DNA from: CAVZCC01 sp963773765
GTDB taxonomy: Bacteria > Actinomycetota > Acidimicrobiia > Acidimicrobiales > Microtrichaceae
Reading direction: 5' to 3'
Assembly (NCBI GenBank): GCA_963773765.1
Contig: CAVZCC010000001.1
Span: 1,488,001 to 1,552,000, forward strand
DNA length: 64,000 bases
Translations under genes and position numbers: made by a program
Shown: piece by piece, positions 47,840 through 56,141 of the stretch
How the letters are laid out: every line of letters begins with the position of its first letter
Numbering within the stretch: the first letter of the stretch is position 1
Notes under the pieces: generated by a model
Told to the model about the DNA's origin: nothing
Database searches by the model: none
What the model saw: the letters and a program-made list of their open reading frames with translations, nothing else

Positions 47840-48535
47840 TCAGGACAGGCAGGCCCCGGCCAACGCCCGGGCGTGCTCCTGGGCGGAGTCCAGGACGGGC
47901 ACCGTCAGGTCGCCGTCCCGGAGCACCAGGCCGTGCTCGGTGCAGGCCAGCACCACTGCATCCGCCCCCCGGCCCACCAGCGCGGCCGCCGCGGCCCGGA
48001 ACGTGTCCCGGGCCCGGTCGGTGACCACCTCCCGGACCAGTTCGTCGAAGGTGTGCCGTTGGATGGCGGCCCGCTGGGCCGGATCGGGCACCAGCACCTC
48101 GATGCCGGCCGCGCCCAGGACCGGCGGGTACAGGTCGGGCGACTCCATCGTGTAGGCGGTGCCCAGCAGGCCGATGCGCGTCACCCCCAGGGCCATGCAG
48201 GCGTCCCGGACCACCTCCACGATGTGGACCAGGGGGACCGGCCCGAGCGCGGCCCGGACCGGTTCGGCACACAGATGCATGGTGTTGGCGCAGATCCCCA
48301 CCACCTCGGCGCCGGCTCCCACCAGTGCGCCCGCGCCGGCAGCGAGGACCTCCCCTGCCCGGTCCCACCGCCCGGCACGCTGCAACTCCGTGAGCGCGTC
48401 GAAGTCCGTCTGCCACAGCACCAGGGGGGCGCAGTGGTCGCCACCCAGTTCCCGGGCCACCTGGCGGTTGATGAGCTCGTAGTAGTGGGCGGTGGAGACC
48501 CACGACATCCCGCCCAGGAGCCCGACGACCCTCAC
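47840..48535 (-). CDS. Aspartate/glutamate racemase family protein
   Basis: A 231-residue cofactor-independent racemase using two cysteines. G-L-L-G-G-M-S-W opens the protein, I-C-A-N-T-M-H contains the first catalytic cysteine, and L-A-C-T-E-H contains the second. Both are intact, so it should interconvert D- and L-forms of aspartate, glutamate or a related acid. The GTG at 48535 is chosen because the frame upstream is not homologous. It lies 29 bases after the amidohydrolase stop, probably in the same operon. Confidence 0.88.
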   Translation of the reverse strand: MRVVGLLGGMSWVSTAHYYELINRQVARELGGDHCAPLVLWQTDFDALTELQRAGRWDRAGEVLAAGAGALVGAGAEVVGICANTMHLCAEPVRAALGPVPLVHIVEVVRDACMALGVTRIGLLGTAYTMESPDLYPPVLGAAGIEVLVPDPAQRAAIQRHTFDELVREVVTDRARDTFRAAAAALVGRGADAVVLACTEHGLVLRDGDLTVPVLDSAQEHARALAGACLS

Positions 48536-48564
48536 CGGTCGGTCCCCGCGCCGGAACCGGGCAC

Positions 48565-49746
48565 TCAGCCCACCGGCACGGCCAGCGCCGCGGCGTTGGC
48601 GTACATGACCCGGTCCACGTCGGCCTGGGTGAACCCGGCGTCGTCCAGGTCCTCCACGTAGGACAGCGGGTCGGCCAGGCCCTCGGCGTGGGGCCAGTCG
48701 GAGCCGAAGATGATCCGGTCGACGCCGATCATCTGGGCCAGGTCCACCAGGTCGTCCTCGTAGAACGGCGACACCCAGACGTGGCGGCGGAACGTCTCCC
48801 GCGGGTCCTCGTCGAACATCGGGCCCCGCATCTGGAAGACCTTCTTGAGCTTGTTGTAGAGGGGCCGGACCCACTCGGCGCCGTTCTCGATGGTGGCCAG
48901 GCGCAGGTTCGGGTAGCGGTGGAACAGGCCATCGGCCAGGAAGGACGCGACCGTGTCCGCGATGGGCGACATGGTGAGGAGCTGGTACAGCGCGGGGATG
49001 CGGAAGGCCTGGAACTCCGGGTCCACACCCCACTGCTCCAGCATGAAGCCGTACCCGGCGTCGCCGGAGTGGAACGACACCGTGATGCCGGCCTCGTTCA
49101 CCCGGGCCCAGAACGGGTCGTGCATCGGATCCCCGAAGGACCGGTTGCCGGCGGCGCCGACCACCGGTCCGGGCCGCATGTTGATGATGCGGGCACCCTG
49201 GGCCAGGACGAACTCGAGCTCCTCCACGGCCCAGTCCACGTCCACCAGGGTCAGGTAGGGCGCCGACAGGAGCCGGCCCTGGTAGTCGTAGGTCCAGTCG
49301 TCCAGCAGCCACCGGTTGAAGCCCCGGAACGCGGCCAGCAGCGCCTCCCGGTCGTGCGCCAGCGACGTCTCCATGCCCACCCCGAGGGTGGGGAACATGA
49401 ACGCGGCGTCCAGGCCCTGATCGTCCATGACCTTCACCCGCGCCGCGGGGTCGCGGTAGGCGGGGCTGATCGGGTCCAGCTCACCGAAGGCGGAGTGGAG
49501 GTCGCCCAACGTGGTCTTCCCACGGAAGTAGTCGATCAACGCGCCGGGCTTGGCCACGGGGTCGAAGGTGGGGTTGGGGATGAAGCGGTTGACCTTGCCC
49601 CCCACCAGCAGCCGCTGCTTGCCCCCGACGTCGGCCCAGCGCATGCACCGGCTCTGCATGCGGGGGTCCACGTGGCGGATGAACGCGTCCTCGGCCTCGT
49701 AGTAGTGGTTGTCGGCATCGAAGGTACGGGTCGGTCGTTGCAGCAT
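48565..49746 (-). CDS. Amidohydrolase family (amidohydrolase_2) protein
   Basis: A 393-residue TIM-barrel hydrolase or decarboxylase. The N-terminal F-D-A-D-N-H-Y-Y replaces the usual D-x-H-x-H; S-F-H-S-G-D supplies a barrel histidine and F-G-S-D-W-P-H-A-E-G the C-terminal aspartate. It resembles the 17 kb amidohydrolase in type but is clearly diverged. It follows the fused dehydrogenase gene by 18 bases in the same direction, so the two probably belong to one pathway. Confidence 0.86.
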   Translation of the reverse strand: MLQRPTRTFDADNHYYEAEDAFIRHVDPRMQSRCMRWADVGGKQRLLVGGKVNRFIPNPTFDPVAKPGALIDYFRGKTTLGDLHSAFGELDPISPAYRDPAARVKVMDDQGLDAAFMFPTLGVGMETSLAHDREALLAAFRGFNRWLLDDWTYDYQGRLLSAPYLTLVDVDWAVEELEFVLAQGARIINMRPGPVVGAAGNRSFGDPMHDPFWARVNEAGITVSFHSGDAGYGFMLEQWGVDPEFQAFRIPALYQLLTMSPIADTVASFLADGLFHRYPNLRLATIENGAEWVRPLYNKLKKVFQMRGPMFDEDPRETFRRHVWVSPFYEDDLVDLAQMIGVDRIIFGSDWPHAEGLADPLSYVEDLDDAGFTQADVDRVMYANAAALAVPVG

Positions 49747-49764
49747 CTGTGCCCCCCTGGTCGG

Positions 49765-52491
49765 CTAGCCGCTGGGGGTCACCGTACCGGTGGTGGTGGC
49801 GGCGGTCCGGCCGGCCGGCACGCCCGACGGGTCGACCGACACGGACCGGCCGGCGTTGCGGCCGGAGAAGATGCAGTCGGCCACCGACAGCCCGCTCACG
49901 TAGGACCGGGACGCGACGCCCGCCGCGCACCGGCCCACCGCGTACAGCCCGGGGATCTCCGAGCCGTCCTCCCTCCGGACCGCCTGGGTGGTGTTGTCCA
50001 CGTCCAGGCCGCCCAGGGTGATGCACGGCGCCGGGAACAGCGTGCTGTCCAGGTGCACCGGCACGGCCCGGAACGGCGGGCGCACCAGCGGCGCCACCAG
50101 GTCCGGGGCCTTGCCGAACTGGTCCGCCACACCGGAGCGGGCATCGCTGTTGTAGCGATCGACGGTGGCGGCCAACGCCTGGGCCGGCAGGCCCACCCCC
50201 GCCGCCAGGTCGGGGACCGAGTCGCCGGACGTGCCGTTGAGGAACAGGTTGATGGGCCCGAACACGCGGGGGAACAGCACCGCGTTGGCCCGGCCCGTCC
50301 GCAGCGACCGCACCGTCTGGTCCCGTAGGCGGGGCCACCGCCGGAGCTCGGCCCGGACCCGGTCGGTGACGGTGGCGTCGACGACCAGCCAGGCCCGTCC
50401 GCCGTGGTCCGCGATGGCCCGGGACAGCGTGGCGGCGTACAGGCTCTCGTCGCAGATGCGGTGGCCGTTGCCGTCCACCAGCACGCCGGAGCAGAACGCC
50501 ACCGGCGGGGCGATGAACCGCGACGCTCCGCACTGCTCCATGTCCCGCGTGGCCGCCCCCAGGCCCATGGCCAGTTCGATGCCGGACCCGTCGTCACCCG
50601 GGGTGCCCAACGGCAGCACGCCCCGGTAGGCCGGCGCGTGCTGCTCCATCATCCGGCGGTTGAAGGAGAACCCACCGGTGGCCAGCACCACCCCGGACCG
50701 GGCCCGGATCCGCACCGTGTGGCCGTGGGTCCGCTCGAACGCCTCGATGCGGCGGCGCAGGGAGGCCGGGACGCCGCGGGCGGCGTAGCCGGCCACGGTG
50801 GCCGCGGCCAGGAGCGCCCGGTGCCGGGACCGAACCGCGGGGGTGAGGGCCAGCACCAGGGCCTCCACGCCGACCACCCGGCCGTCCTCCTGCACCAGCC
50901 GGAGCGGCCGGGCGCCGTCGCGCACCTCCACGCCCCGGGCGTGCGCCGCAGCCGCCAGCCGGTCGTACAGGTCCTTGCCCGTCATGCCCACGCCGGCCAC
51001 CCGGTGGCCGCGGGGGATGGGCCCGGAGGTGGTGGGCCGCTGCTTCTCGTTGCCGGAGTAGTACAGCCCGGTGGTGTCGTCGACCGGGGTCACCACCTTG
51101 CGGGACTCGAACCCCTCGGCGATCTGCACCCCATGGGACTCCAACCACCGCAGGTTGGCCACGCTCTGCTCGCAGAAGGCCCGGAGCACGCCGTCGCCCA
51201 CCGCTCCGTCGCACTCGCCGGTCAGGTACTCGAGCATGGCGTCGGGGTCGTCGTGGAACCCGGCCGCCAGCTGCTGCGCCGTGCCCCCTCCGGCGTAGAC
51301 GATGCCACCACTCCGGGCGGAGGCCCCGCCGCTCCCCCACCGCTCCAGCACCAGCACCCGGGAGCCGCCCTCGGCGGCCTCGATGGCGGCCGAGGCCCCC
51401 GCGGCACCGAAGCCGACGACGATCACGTCGGTCTCCTCGTCCCACGCGTCGGCGTGGTGCTCCGCCGGGGTGTCCGTGGCCCGGGCCGCCAGGGCGGGGG
51501 CGAACCGGGGCTCCAGGTACCCGGCCCCGATCAGCCAGCGGGCGGAGTCCTCCAGGGTCTCCCGCACCGGCCGGTAGGCCACGCCCAGGTCGGCCAGGGT
51601 GGCGGAGTCGTCGTTGGGCGGCGTGCCGGTCATCTCCACCGCGGCCTCGTAGGTGAGCGGGTAGTCCAGGTCCACGACGCGCTTCACGGCGTCGAGCGCG
51701 CCGGCCATCCCCTTCAGCACCCGGTCCGGGATCCGCATCCTCCGGACCGGCCTGCCGATGACCTCGCTCAGCACGTCGGTCCACTCGCCCCAGGTCAGGA
51801 ACTGCCCCCCGGCCAGGTAGCGGCGGGGGCCGCGGCCGGGCCGCAGCGCGGCGGCCACCAGCAGGGCCAGGTCCCGGACGTCGATGATGCCGATGCCGCC
51901 ACCGGGGATGACCATCAGCTGGGACGACGCGGCCACGATGCTCTCCATGGCCGACGCCAACGCGGGCTGGTCCGGGCCGTACACGCCGCCGATCACGAAG
52001 GTGGTCACGGGTGCACCCTCGGCCTGGAGGGCCCGGACGAACCGCTCCGCCTCCACCTTGGACCGTCCGTAGTCCCCGGGCGCCTCGGCCAGCGGGGTGT
52101 CGGGCGTGAGCACCGGGTCGGTGGTGGGGATGAGGGTGGACACCGACGACGTGTAGATGACCGGGTCGCACCCCGCCTCCACCGCGGCCCCGACCACCAG
52201 CCGGGTGCCGTCCACGTTGGCGGTCCGGGATGCGTCCCCGGCCCGTGACACGCCCACCACGCCCGCGGTGTGGACCACCGCGTCGCACCCGCGCACGGCC
52301 TCCGCCACGGTGAAGCGGTCCAGCATGTCGCCCACCACCACCTCCAGGCGGTCCACGGTGGGCCCGTCGAAGGCGCGGTGCAGCTTCTCCCGGCTCCGCA
52401 CCAGGACGCGGACGTCGTGGCCGTCGGCCAGCAGCGCCGTGACCACGTGGCTCCCGACGTAGCCGGTGGCACCGGTGACCAGCACCTTCAT
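49765..52491 (-). CDS. Fusion of an extended SDR (3-beta-HSD/epimerase type) and an FAD-dependent 3-ketosteroid-dehydrogenase-like enzyme
   Basis: A 908-residue two-enzyme fusion. Residues 1-320 are an extended SDR: V-T-G-A-T-G-Y-V-G, Y-T-S-S-V-S and the Y-G-R-S-K catalytic pair. Residues 345-900 are an FAD-binding-2 dehydrogenase: V-V-G-F-G-A-A-G-A-S-A, S-A-R-S-G-G-I-V-Y-A-G-G-G, L-A-T-G-G-F and the C-terminal G-L-Y-A-V-G-R block, as in 3-ketosteroid dehydrogenases and fumarate reductase relatives. Both domains look complete. No frame change occurs at the junction. The SDR could oxidise a hydroxyl and the FAD domain desaturate the ketone formed. The ATG at 52491 overlaps the preceding stop (ATGA). 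Confidence 0.88.
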   Translation of the reverse strand: MKVLVTGATGYVGSHVVTALLADGHDVRVLVRSREKLHRAFDGPTVDRLEVVVGDMLDRFTVAEAVRGCDAVVHTAGVVGVSRAGDASRTANVDGTRLVVGAAVEAGCDPVIYTSSVSTLIPTTDPVLTPDTPLAEAPGDYGRSKVEAERFVRALQAEGAPVTTFVIGGVYGPDQPALASAMESIVAASSQLMVIPGGGIGIIDVRDLALLVAAALRPGRGPRRYLAGGQFLTWGEWTDVLSEVIGRPVRRMRIPDRVLKGMAGALDAVKRVVDLDYPLTYEAAVEMTGTPPNDDSATLADLGVAYRPVRETLEDSARWLIGAGYLEPRFAPALAARATDTPAEHHADAWDEETDVIVVGFGAAGASAAIEAAEGGSRVLVLERWGSGGASARSGGIVYAGGGTAQQLAAGFHDDPDAMLEYLTGECDGAVGDGVLRAFCEQSVANLRWLESHGVQIAEGFESRKVVTPVDDTTGLYYSGNEKQRPTTSGPIPRGHRVAGVGMTGKDLYDRLAAAAHARGVEVRDGARPLRLVQEDGRVVGVEALVLALTPAVRSRHRALLAAATVAGYAARGVPASLRRRIEAFERTHGHTVRIRARSGVVLATGGFSFNRRMMEQHAPAYRGVLPLGTPGDDGSGIELAMGLGAATRDMEQCGASRFIAPPVAFCSGVLVDGNGHRICDESLYAATLSRAIADHGGRAWLVVDATVTDRVRAELRRWPRLRDQTVRSLRTGRANAVLFPRVFGPINLFLNGTSGDSVPDLAAGVGLPAQALAATVDRYNSDARSGVADQFGKAPDLVAPLVRPPFRAVPVHLDSTLFPAPCITLGGLDVDNTTQAVRREDGSEIPGLYAVGRCAAGVASRSYVSGLSVADCIFSGRNAGRSVSVDPSGVPAGRTAATTTGTVTPSG

Positions 52492-53348
52492 CGGCGCGGT
52501 TCCAGGCTCGTGACCTGCCATTGGCCCTCCTCGGTGTAGGTGATGCTGCCGACCGGCGATGCCGTGTCCAGGCGGTAGGTACGGGCGACCCGCAACGGCA
52601 GCCCGGTCCGGGGCTCGAACCACCACTCCACGGTATTGGCCCCGGTCTGGGCCCCGGTGAGCTGGTCCTCCTGGCGGAGGTGGACGGCGGCGACGGCCTC
52701 GCCCCCGATGTCCAGGTCCTCGGTGCCGACGACCTCGGTCCGGTCCGTGGTCGTCGACGCCCCGCTGACCGCGGTGTTGGTGCCGGTGCAGGTGGCGGTG
52801 GTGACGGTGCCCGGGGGCGAGCCGATCGGGTACCGCTGGGGCGGGTCGCAGCTGAAGTCGCCGATGTTCTCCGCTGCCACCGAGCCGAAGTCCCACCGCA
52901 GGTAGTTCCGCTGCGGTCCCAGCAGCAGGTCGTCGCCGTCGCGGCAGAAGTCCCACTGGTGCCAGTGGGCGTCGTTGTAGTCCACCCGCCACCGGAAGCA
53001 GTTCCCGTCCAGGTGCTCGACCGAGCCCGGCATGGTGGTGCCGTCGGCCTCCGAGAGCGGTGGGAACGAGATCTCCTGGCCCCCCGAGCCGACCAGCTCG
53101 TACACGCCCTCGGCGGGCAGGCGCTCACCGGCGGCGTCGGGCGTCGGCTCGCCGGCACCCTGGCGGAAGTCGTCCACCGCCCGGTCGATCGACTTCGGCT
53201 CTGCCCGGTCACGCACCAGGTAGGACACGACCACGGCAGCCGCGGCCACGGCCACCAGGGCGGCCAGGCCGCCCAGGACCCAGCGCAGGGGGTGGTGCCG
53301 ACGGCGCGCCGGAGGGTCCTCCGTCCCGGTCTCCGGTGCGGCCGACAT
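52488..53348 (-). CDS. Membrane-anchored exported protein of unknown function
   Basis: A 286-residue protein with one N-terminal hydrophobic helix (about residues 22-45) after an Arg/His-rich segment, then a soluble domain rich in Trp, Asp and Thr with paired cysteines. The extracytoplasmic part has W-R-V-D-Y-N-D-A-H-W-H-Q-W-D-F-C and W-W-F-E-P-R-T-G-L-P-L-R, suggesting a beta-sheet fold, but no family is recognised. GAGGGGAC lies before the ATG. Its stop overlaps the fusion-enzyme start, so it is the first gene of that operon. Confidence 0.75.
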   Translation of the reverse strand: MSAAPETGTEDPPARRRHHPLRWVLGGLAALVAVAAAAVVVSYLVRDRAEPKSIDRAVDDFRQGAGEPTPDAAGERLPAEGVYELVGSGGQEISFPPLSEADGTTMPGSVEHLDGNCFRWRVDYNDAHWHQWDFCRDGDDLLLGPQRNYLRWDFGSVAAENIGDFSCDPPQRYPIGSPPGTVTTATCTGTNTAVSGASTTTDRTEVVGTEDLDIGGEAVAAVHLRQEDQLTGAQTGANTVEWWFEPRTGLPLRVARTYRLDTASPVGSITYTEEGQWQVTSLEPRR

Positions 53349-53451
53349 GCCAGTCCCCTCCCCTGTGCGTTCCAGCGTTCGTTGCGGTCCGAAGCGTATC
53401 GGGCCGTCGGCCGGTGGGCGACGGGGACCCGCCGGTGCTAGCCAGTGCGCC

Positions 53452-55008
53452 ATGGCTGCAGCACCCGACGGGACCCCGGTCGACCTCACCACCACCTGCG
53501 GTGACCTCCGCGGCGCCTGGCACGGCGGCGTCGCCCGCTTCGCCGGCGTCCCCTTCGCCGCCCCACCGGTGGGGCCGCTCCGCTTCCGGCCGCCGGCGCC
53601 GCCCCTGGCGTGGGACGGCGTGCGCGAGGCCACCGAGTTCGGTCCCATCGCCCCGCAGAACCCGTCGCTGATGGACGCCCTCTTCGGCGGACAGGCCGAG
53701 CCGTGGTCGGAGGACTGCCTCTACCTCAACGTGTGGACCCCGTCCCCGCTGGCCCCGGGCAGCGATGCCGGCCTGCCGGTCATGGTGTGGATCCACGGCG
53801 GCGGGTTCGAGATGGGGTCCGGTTCGTCGCCGCTGTACCACGGCGACTCGTTCGCCCGCTCCGGCGTGGTGCTGGTGTCCATCAACTACCGACTGGGCTC
53901 GGTCGGGTTCCTGGAGCTGGGCGACGTGGACCCGTCGTACGCGGGGTCCGGCAACGTCGGGCTGCTGGACCAGGTGGCCGCGCTGGAGTGGGTGCGGGAC
54001 AACATCGGGGCCTTCGGGGGCGACGCCGGCAACGTGACGGTGTTCGGCGAGTCCGCCGGGGCGTTCAGCGTCTCGATGCTCCTGTCCATGCCCCGGGCCC
54101 GGGGGCTGTTCCACCAGGCCATCATCGAGTCCGGGTCCGCCGCCGCCGGCAAGTCACCCGCGATGGCCGCCGCCGACACCGCCGAGTTCATGCAGACCGC
54201 GGGGCTCGCCACCATCGACGCGCTGCTCGACGCCCCCGTGGAGCAGCTCCTGGCCGCCCACGCCGCCATGGCGGCGGCCCGGATCGCAGATCCCGAGGCC
54301 ATGATCGAGAAGCACGGGAACCCGCTGGCGTTCCTGGCCTTCCGGCCGGTCGCCGACGGCCGTGAGGTCCCGACCGACCCACTCGCTGCGGTGGCCGCCG
54401 GTGCCGGGGCCGGGGTGGCGGTCGTGATCGGCACGAACCTGGAGGAGTGGAAGCTGTTCGCGCTCATGACGCCGGCGGCACCCTCCGAGGAGGAGCTCCG
54501 CCGCCGGGTGGGGCTCATCCTGGACGACCCCGACGGCGCCATCGCCGCCTACCGCGCCGAGCACCCCGACCACTCGTTGGCCGACCTGGAGGGGGCGCTG
54601 CTCACCGACGCCATCTTCCGCATCCCGGCCGGACAGCTGGCCGACGCACAGGCCCCCCATGCGCCGGTCTGGCAGTACCGCTTCGACTGGAGGAGCCCGG
54701 CGTGGGGCGGCATGGTCGGCGCCTCCCACGCCCTGGAGATCCCGTTCGTGTTCGACCTGGTGGAGGACCAACGCCTGCACGTGTTCGTGGGACCGGAGGC
54801 CCCCCGGGAGCTGGCCCGCAGCATGCACGAGTCCTGGATCGCCTTCGCCCGGACCGGGTCGCCCAGCACCGACGGACTGCCCGACTGGCCCACGGTGGAC
54901 AGCGAGGGCAGGCCGGTGCTGCTGTTCGACACGGAGAACTCCCTGGCCCTGGACCCCCACGGCGGCACCCGCCGCTTCTGGGACACCGTCTCCCTCCTGG
55001 TCGGCTGA
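53452..55008 (+). CDS. Carboxylesterase type B
   Basis: A 518-residue esterase of the cholinesterase/para-nitrobenzyl-esterase family. F-A-G-V-P-F-A-A-P-P, S-E-D-C-L-Y-L-N-V-W and H-G-G-G-F (oxyanion hole) lead to the nucleophile in G-E-S-A-G-A. The catalytic histidine is in G-A-S-H-A-L-E-I-P. All parts are present and the length is normal. There is no signal peptide, so it is probably cytoplasmic. It lies six bases before the LLM gene in the same direction. Confidence 0.92.
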   Translation: MAAAPDGTPVDLTTTCGDLRGAWHGGVARFAGVPFAAPPVGPLRFRPPAPPLAWDGVREATEFGPIAPQNPSLMDALFGGQAEPWSEDCLYLNVWTPSPLAPGSDAGLPVMVWIHGGGFEMGSGSSPLYHGDSFARSGVVLVSINYRLGSVGFLELGDVDPSYAGSGNVGLLDQVAALEWVRDNIGAFGGDAGNVTVFGESAGAFSVSMLLSMPRARGLFHQAIIESGSAAAGKSPAMAAADTAEFMQTAGLATIDALLDAPVEQLLAAHAAMAAARIADPEAMIEKHGNPLAFLAFRPVADGREVPTDPLAAVAAGAGAGVAVVIGTNLEEWKLFALMTPAAPSEEELRRRVGLILDDPDGAIAAYRAEHPDHSLADLEGALLTDAIFRIPAGQLADAQAPHAPVWQYRFDWRSPAWGGMVGASHALEIPFVFDLVEDQRLHVFVGPEAPRELARSMHESWIAFARTGSPSTDGLPDWPTVDSEGRPVLLFDTENSLALDPHGGTRRFWDTVSLLVG

Positions 55009-55014
55009 GGCGAC

Positions 55015-56121
55015 GTGGCCTCCGGAACGGTGCGCCCACAGCTGACCGAGCTGGGCTTCTACACCCTGGCCGGGCACACCGAGCAGCCCCGTGACCTGAT
55101 CGCCGAGGTGCACCGGGCCGAGGACCTGGGCCTGGGCTCGGTGTTCATCTCCGAGCGGTTCAACCTGAAGGACGCCGCCACCCTGAGCGGAGCCGTGGGT
55201 GCGGTCAGCACCACCCTGGGCGTCGCCACCGCCGCCACCAACCACACCACGCGCCACCCCATGGTCACCGCCACCATGGCCACCACGATGCACCGTCTCA
55301 CCGAGGGCCGGTTCGCCCTGGGGCTGGGTCGTGGGATCGACCTGCTCAACGGCCTCTACGGGCTGCCGCAGATCACGATGGCCCAGATGGAGGACGTGGT
55401 CGACCTGCTCCGCCGCCTGTGGCACGGCGAGGTGATCATGGGCCACGACGGACCGGCCGGGACCTTTCCGTTCCTGCACCAGAGCGGCACCTTCGACGAG
55501 GACATCCCCGTGCTCATGACCGCCATGGGCGAGAAGTCGCTCGAGTTCGCCGGGCGGGTGATGGACGGGGTGGTGCTGCACACCTACTTCACCGAGGACA
55601 CCCTGGCCCGCAGCGTGGCGGCCGTGCGCCGGGGCGCGGAGCAGGCGGGTCGGGACCCGGCATCGGTCCGGGTGTGGTCGGTCCTGGCCACCGTCGGGGA
55701 CCACCTCCCGGAGGACGTCAGGCTGCGCAAGACGGTGGGCCGGCTGGCCACCTACCTGCAGGGCTACGGCGACCTGCTGGTGCGGGTGAACCACTGGGAT
55801 CCGGCGCCGTTGGAGCGGTTCCGCCAGGACGACGTGGTGGCCTCGTTCCCCGGCGCACTGGACGCCACCGGCACGGTGGAGGTGCTGGAGCACGTGGCCG
55901 GGCTGCTGCCGGACGAGTGGCTGGCCGCGGCCGCCGCCGGCACCGCCGAGCAGTGCGCCACGACGGTCCTGGGCCAGTTCGACCACGGCGCGGACAGCGT
56001 CATCCTCCACGGGGCCACGCCGGAGGAGCTGGCCCCCGTGGTGGAGGCCTACCGCACCCTCCGGCCCGCCGGACGGTTCGACACGCTCCCGGCCAACCCC
56101 GGCTCGACGACCACCGCCTGA
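55015..56121 (+). CDS. LLM-class F420-dependent oxidoreductase
   Basis: A 368-residue luciferase-like TIM-barrel protein of the actinobacterial F420-linked group: V-F-I-S-E-R-F-N-L-K-D near residue 45, T-A-A-T-N-H-T-T-R-H-P, and G-R-F-A-L-G-L-G-R-G follow in order. The C-terminal half, with H-V-A-G-L-L-P-D-E-W, is longer than in simple LLM proteins. The GTG start follows the esterase stop by six bases. Substrate unknown. Confidence 0.88.
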   Translation: MASGTVRPQLTELGFYTLAGHTEQPRDLIAEVHRAEDLGLGSVFISERFNLKDAATLSGAVGAVSTTLGVATAATNHTTRHPMVTATMATTMHRLTEGRFALGLGRGIDLLNGLYGLPQITMAQMEDVVDLLRRLWHGEVIMGHDGPAGTFPFLHQSGTFDEDIPVLMTAMGEKSLEFAGRVMDGVVLHTYFTEDTLARSVAAVRRGAEQAGRDPASVRVWSVLATVGDHLPEDVRLRKTVGRLATYLQGYGDLLVRVNHWDPAPLERFRQDDVVASFPGALDATGTVEVLEHVAGLLPDEWLAAAAAGTAEQCATTVLGQFDHGADSVILHGATPEELAPVVEAYRTLRPAGRFDTLPANPGSTTTA

Positions 56122-56141
56122 GCCGTTCCCGACGGACTGAC

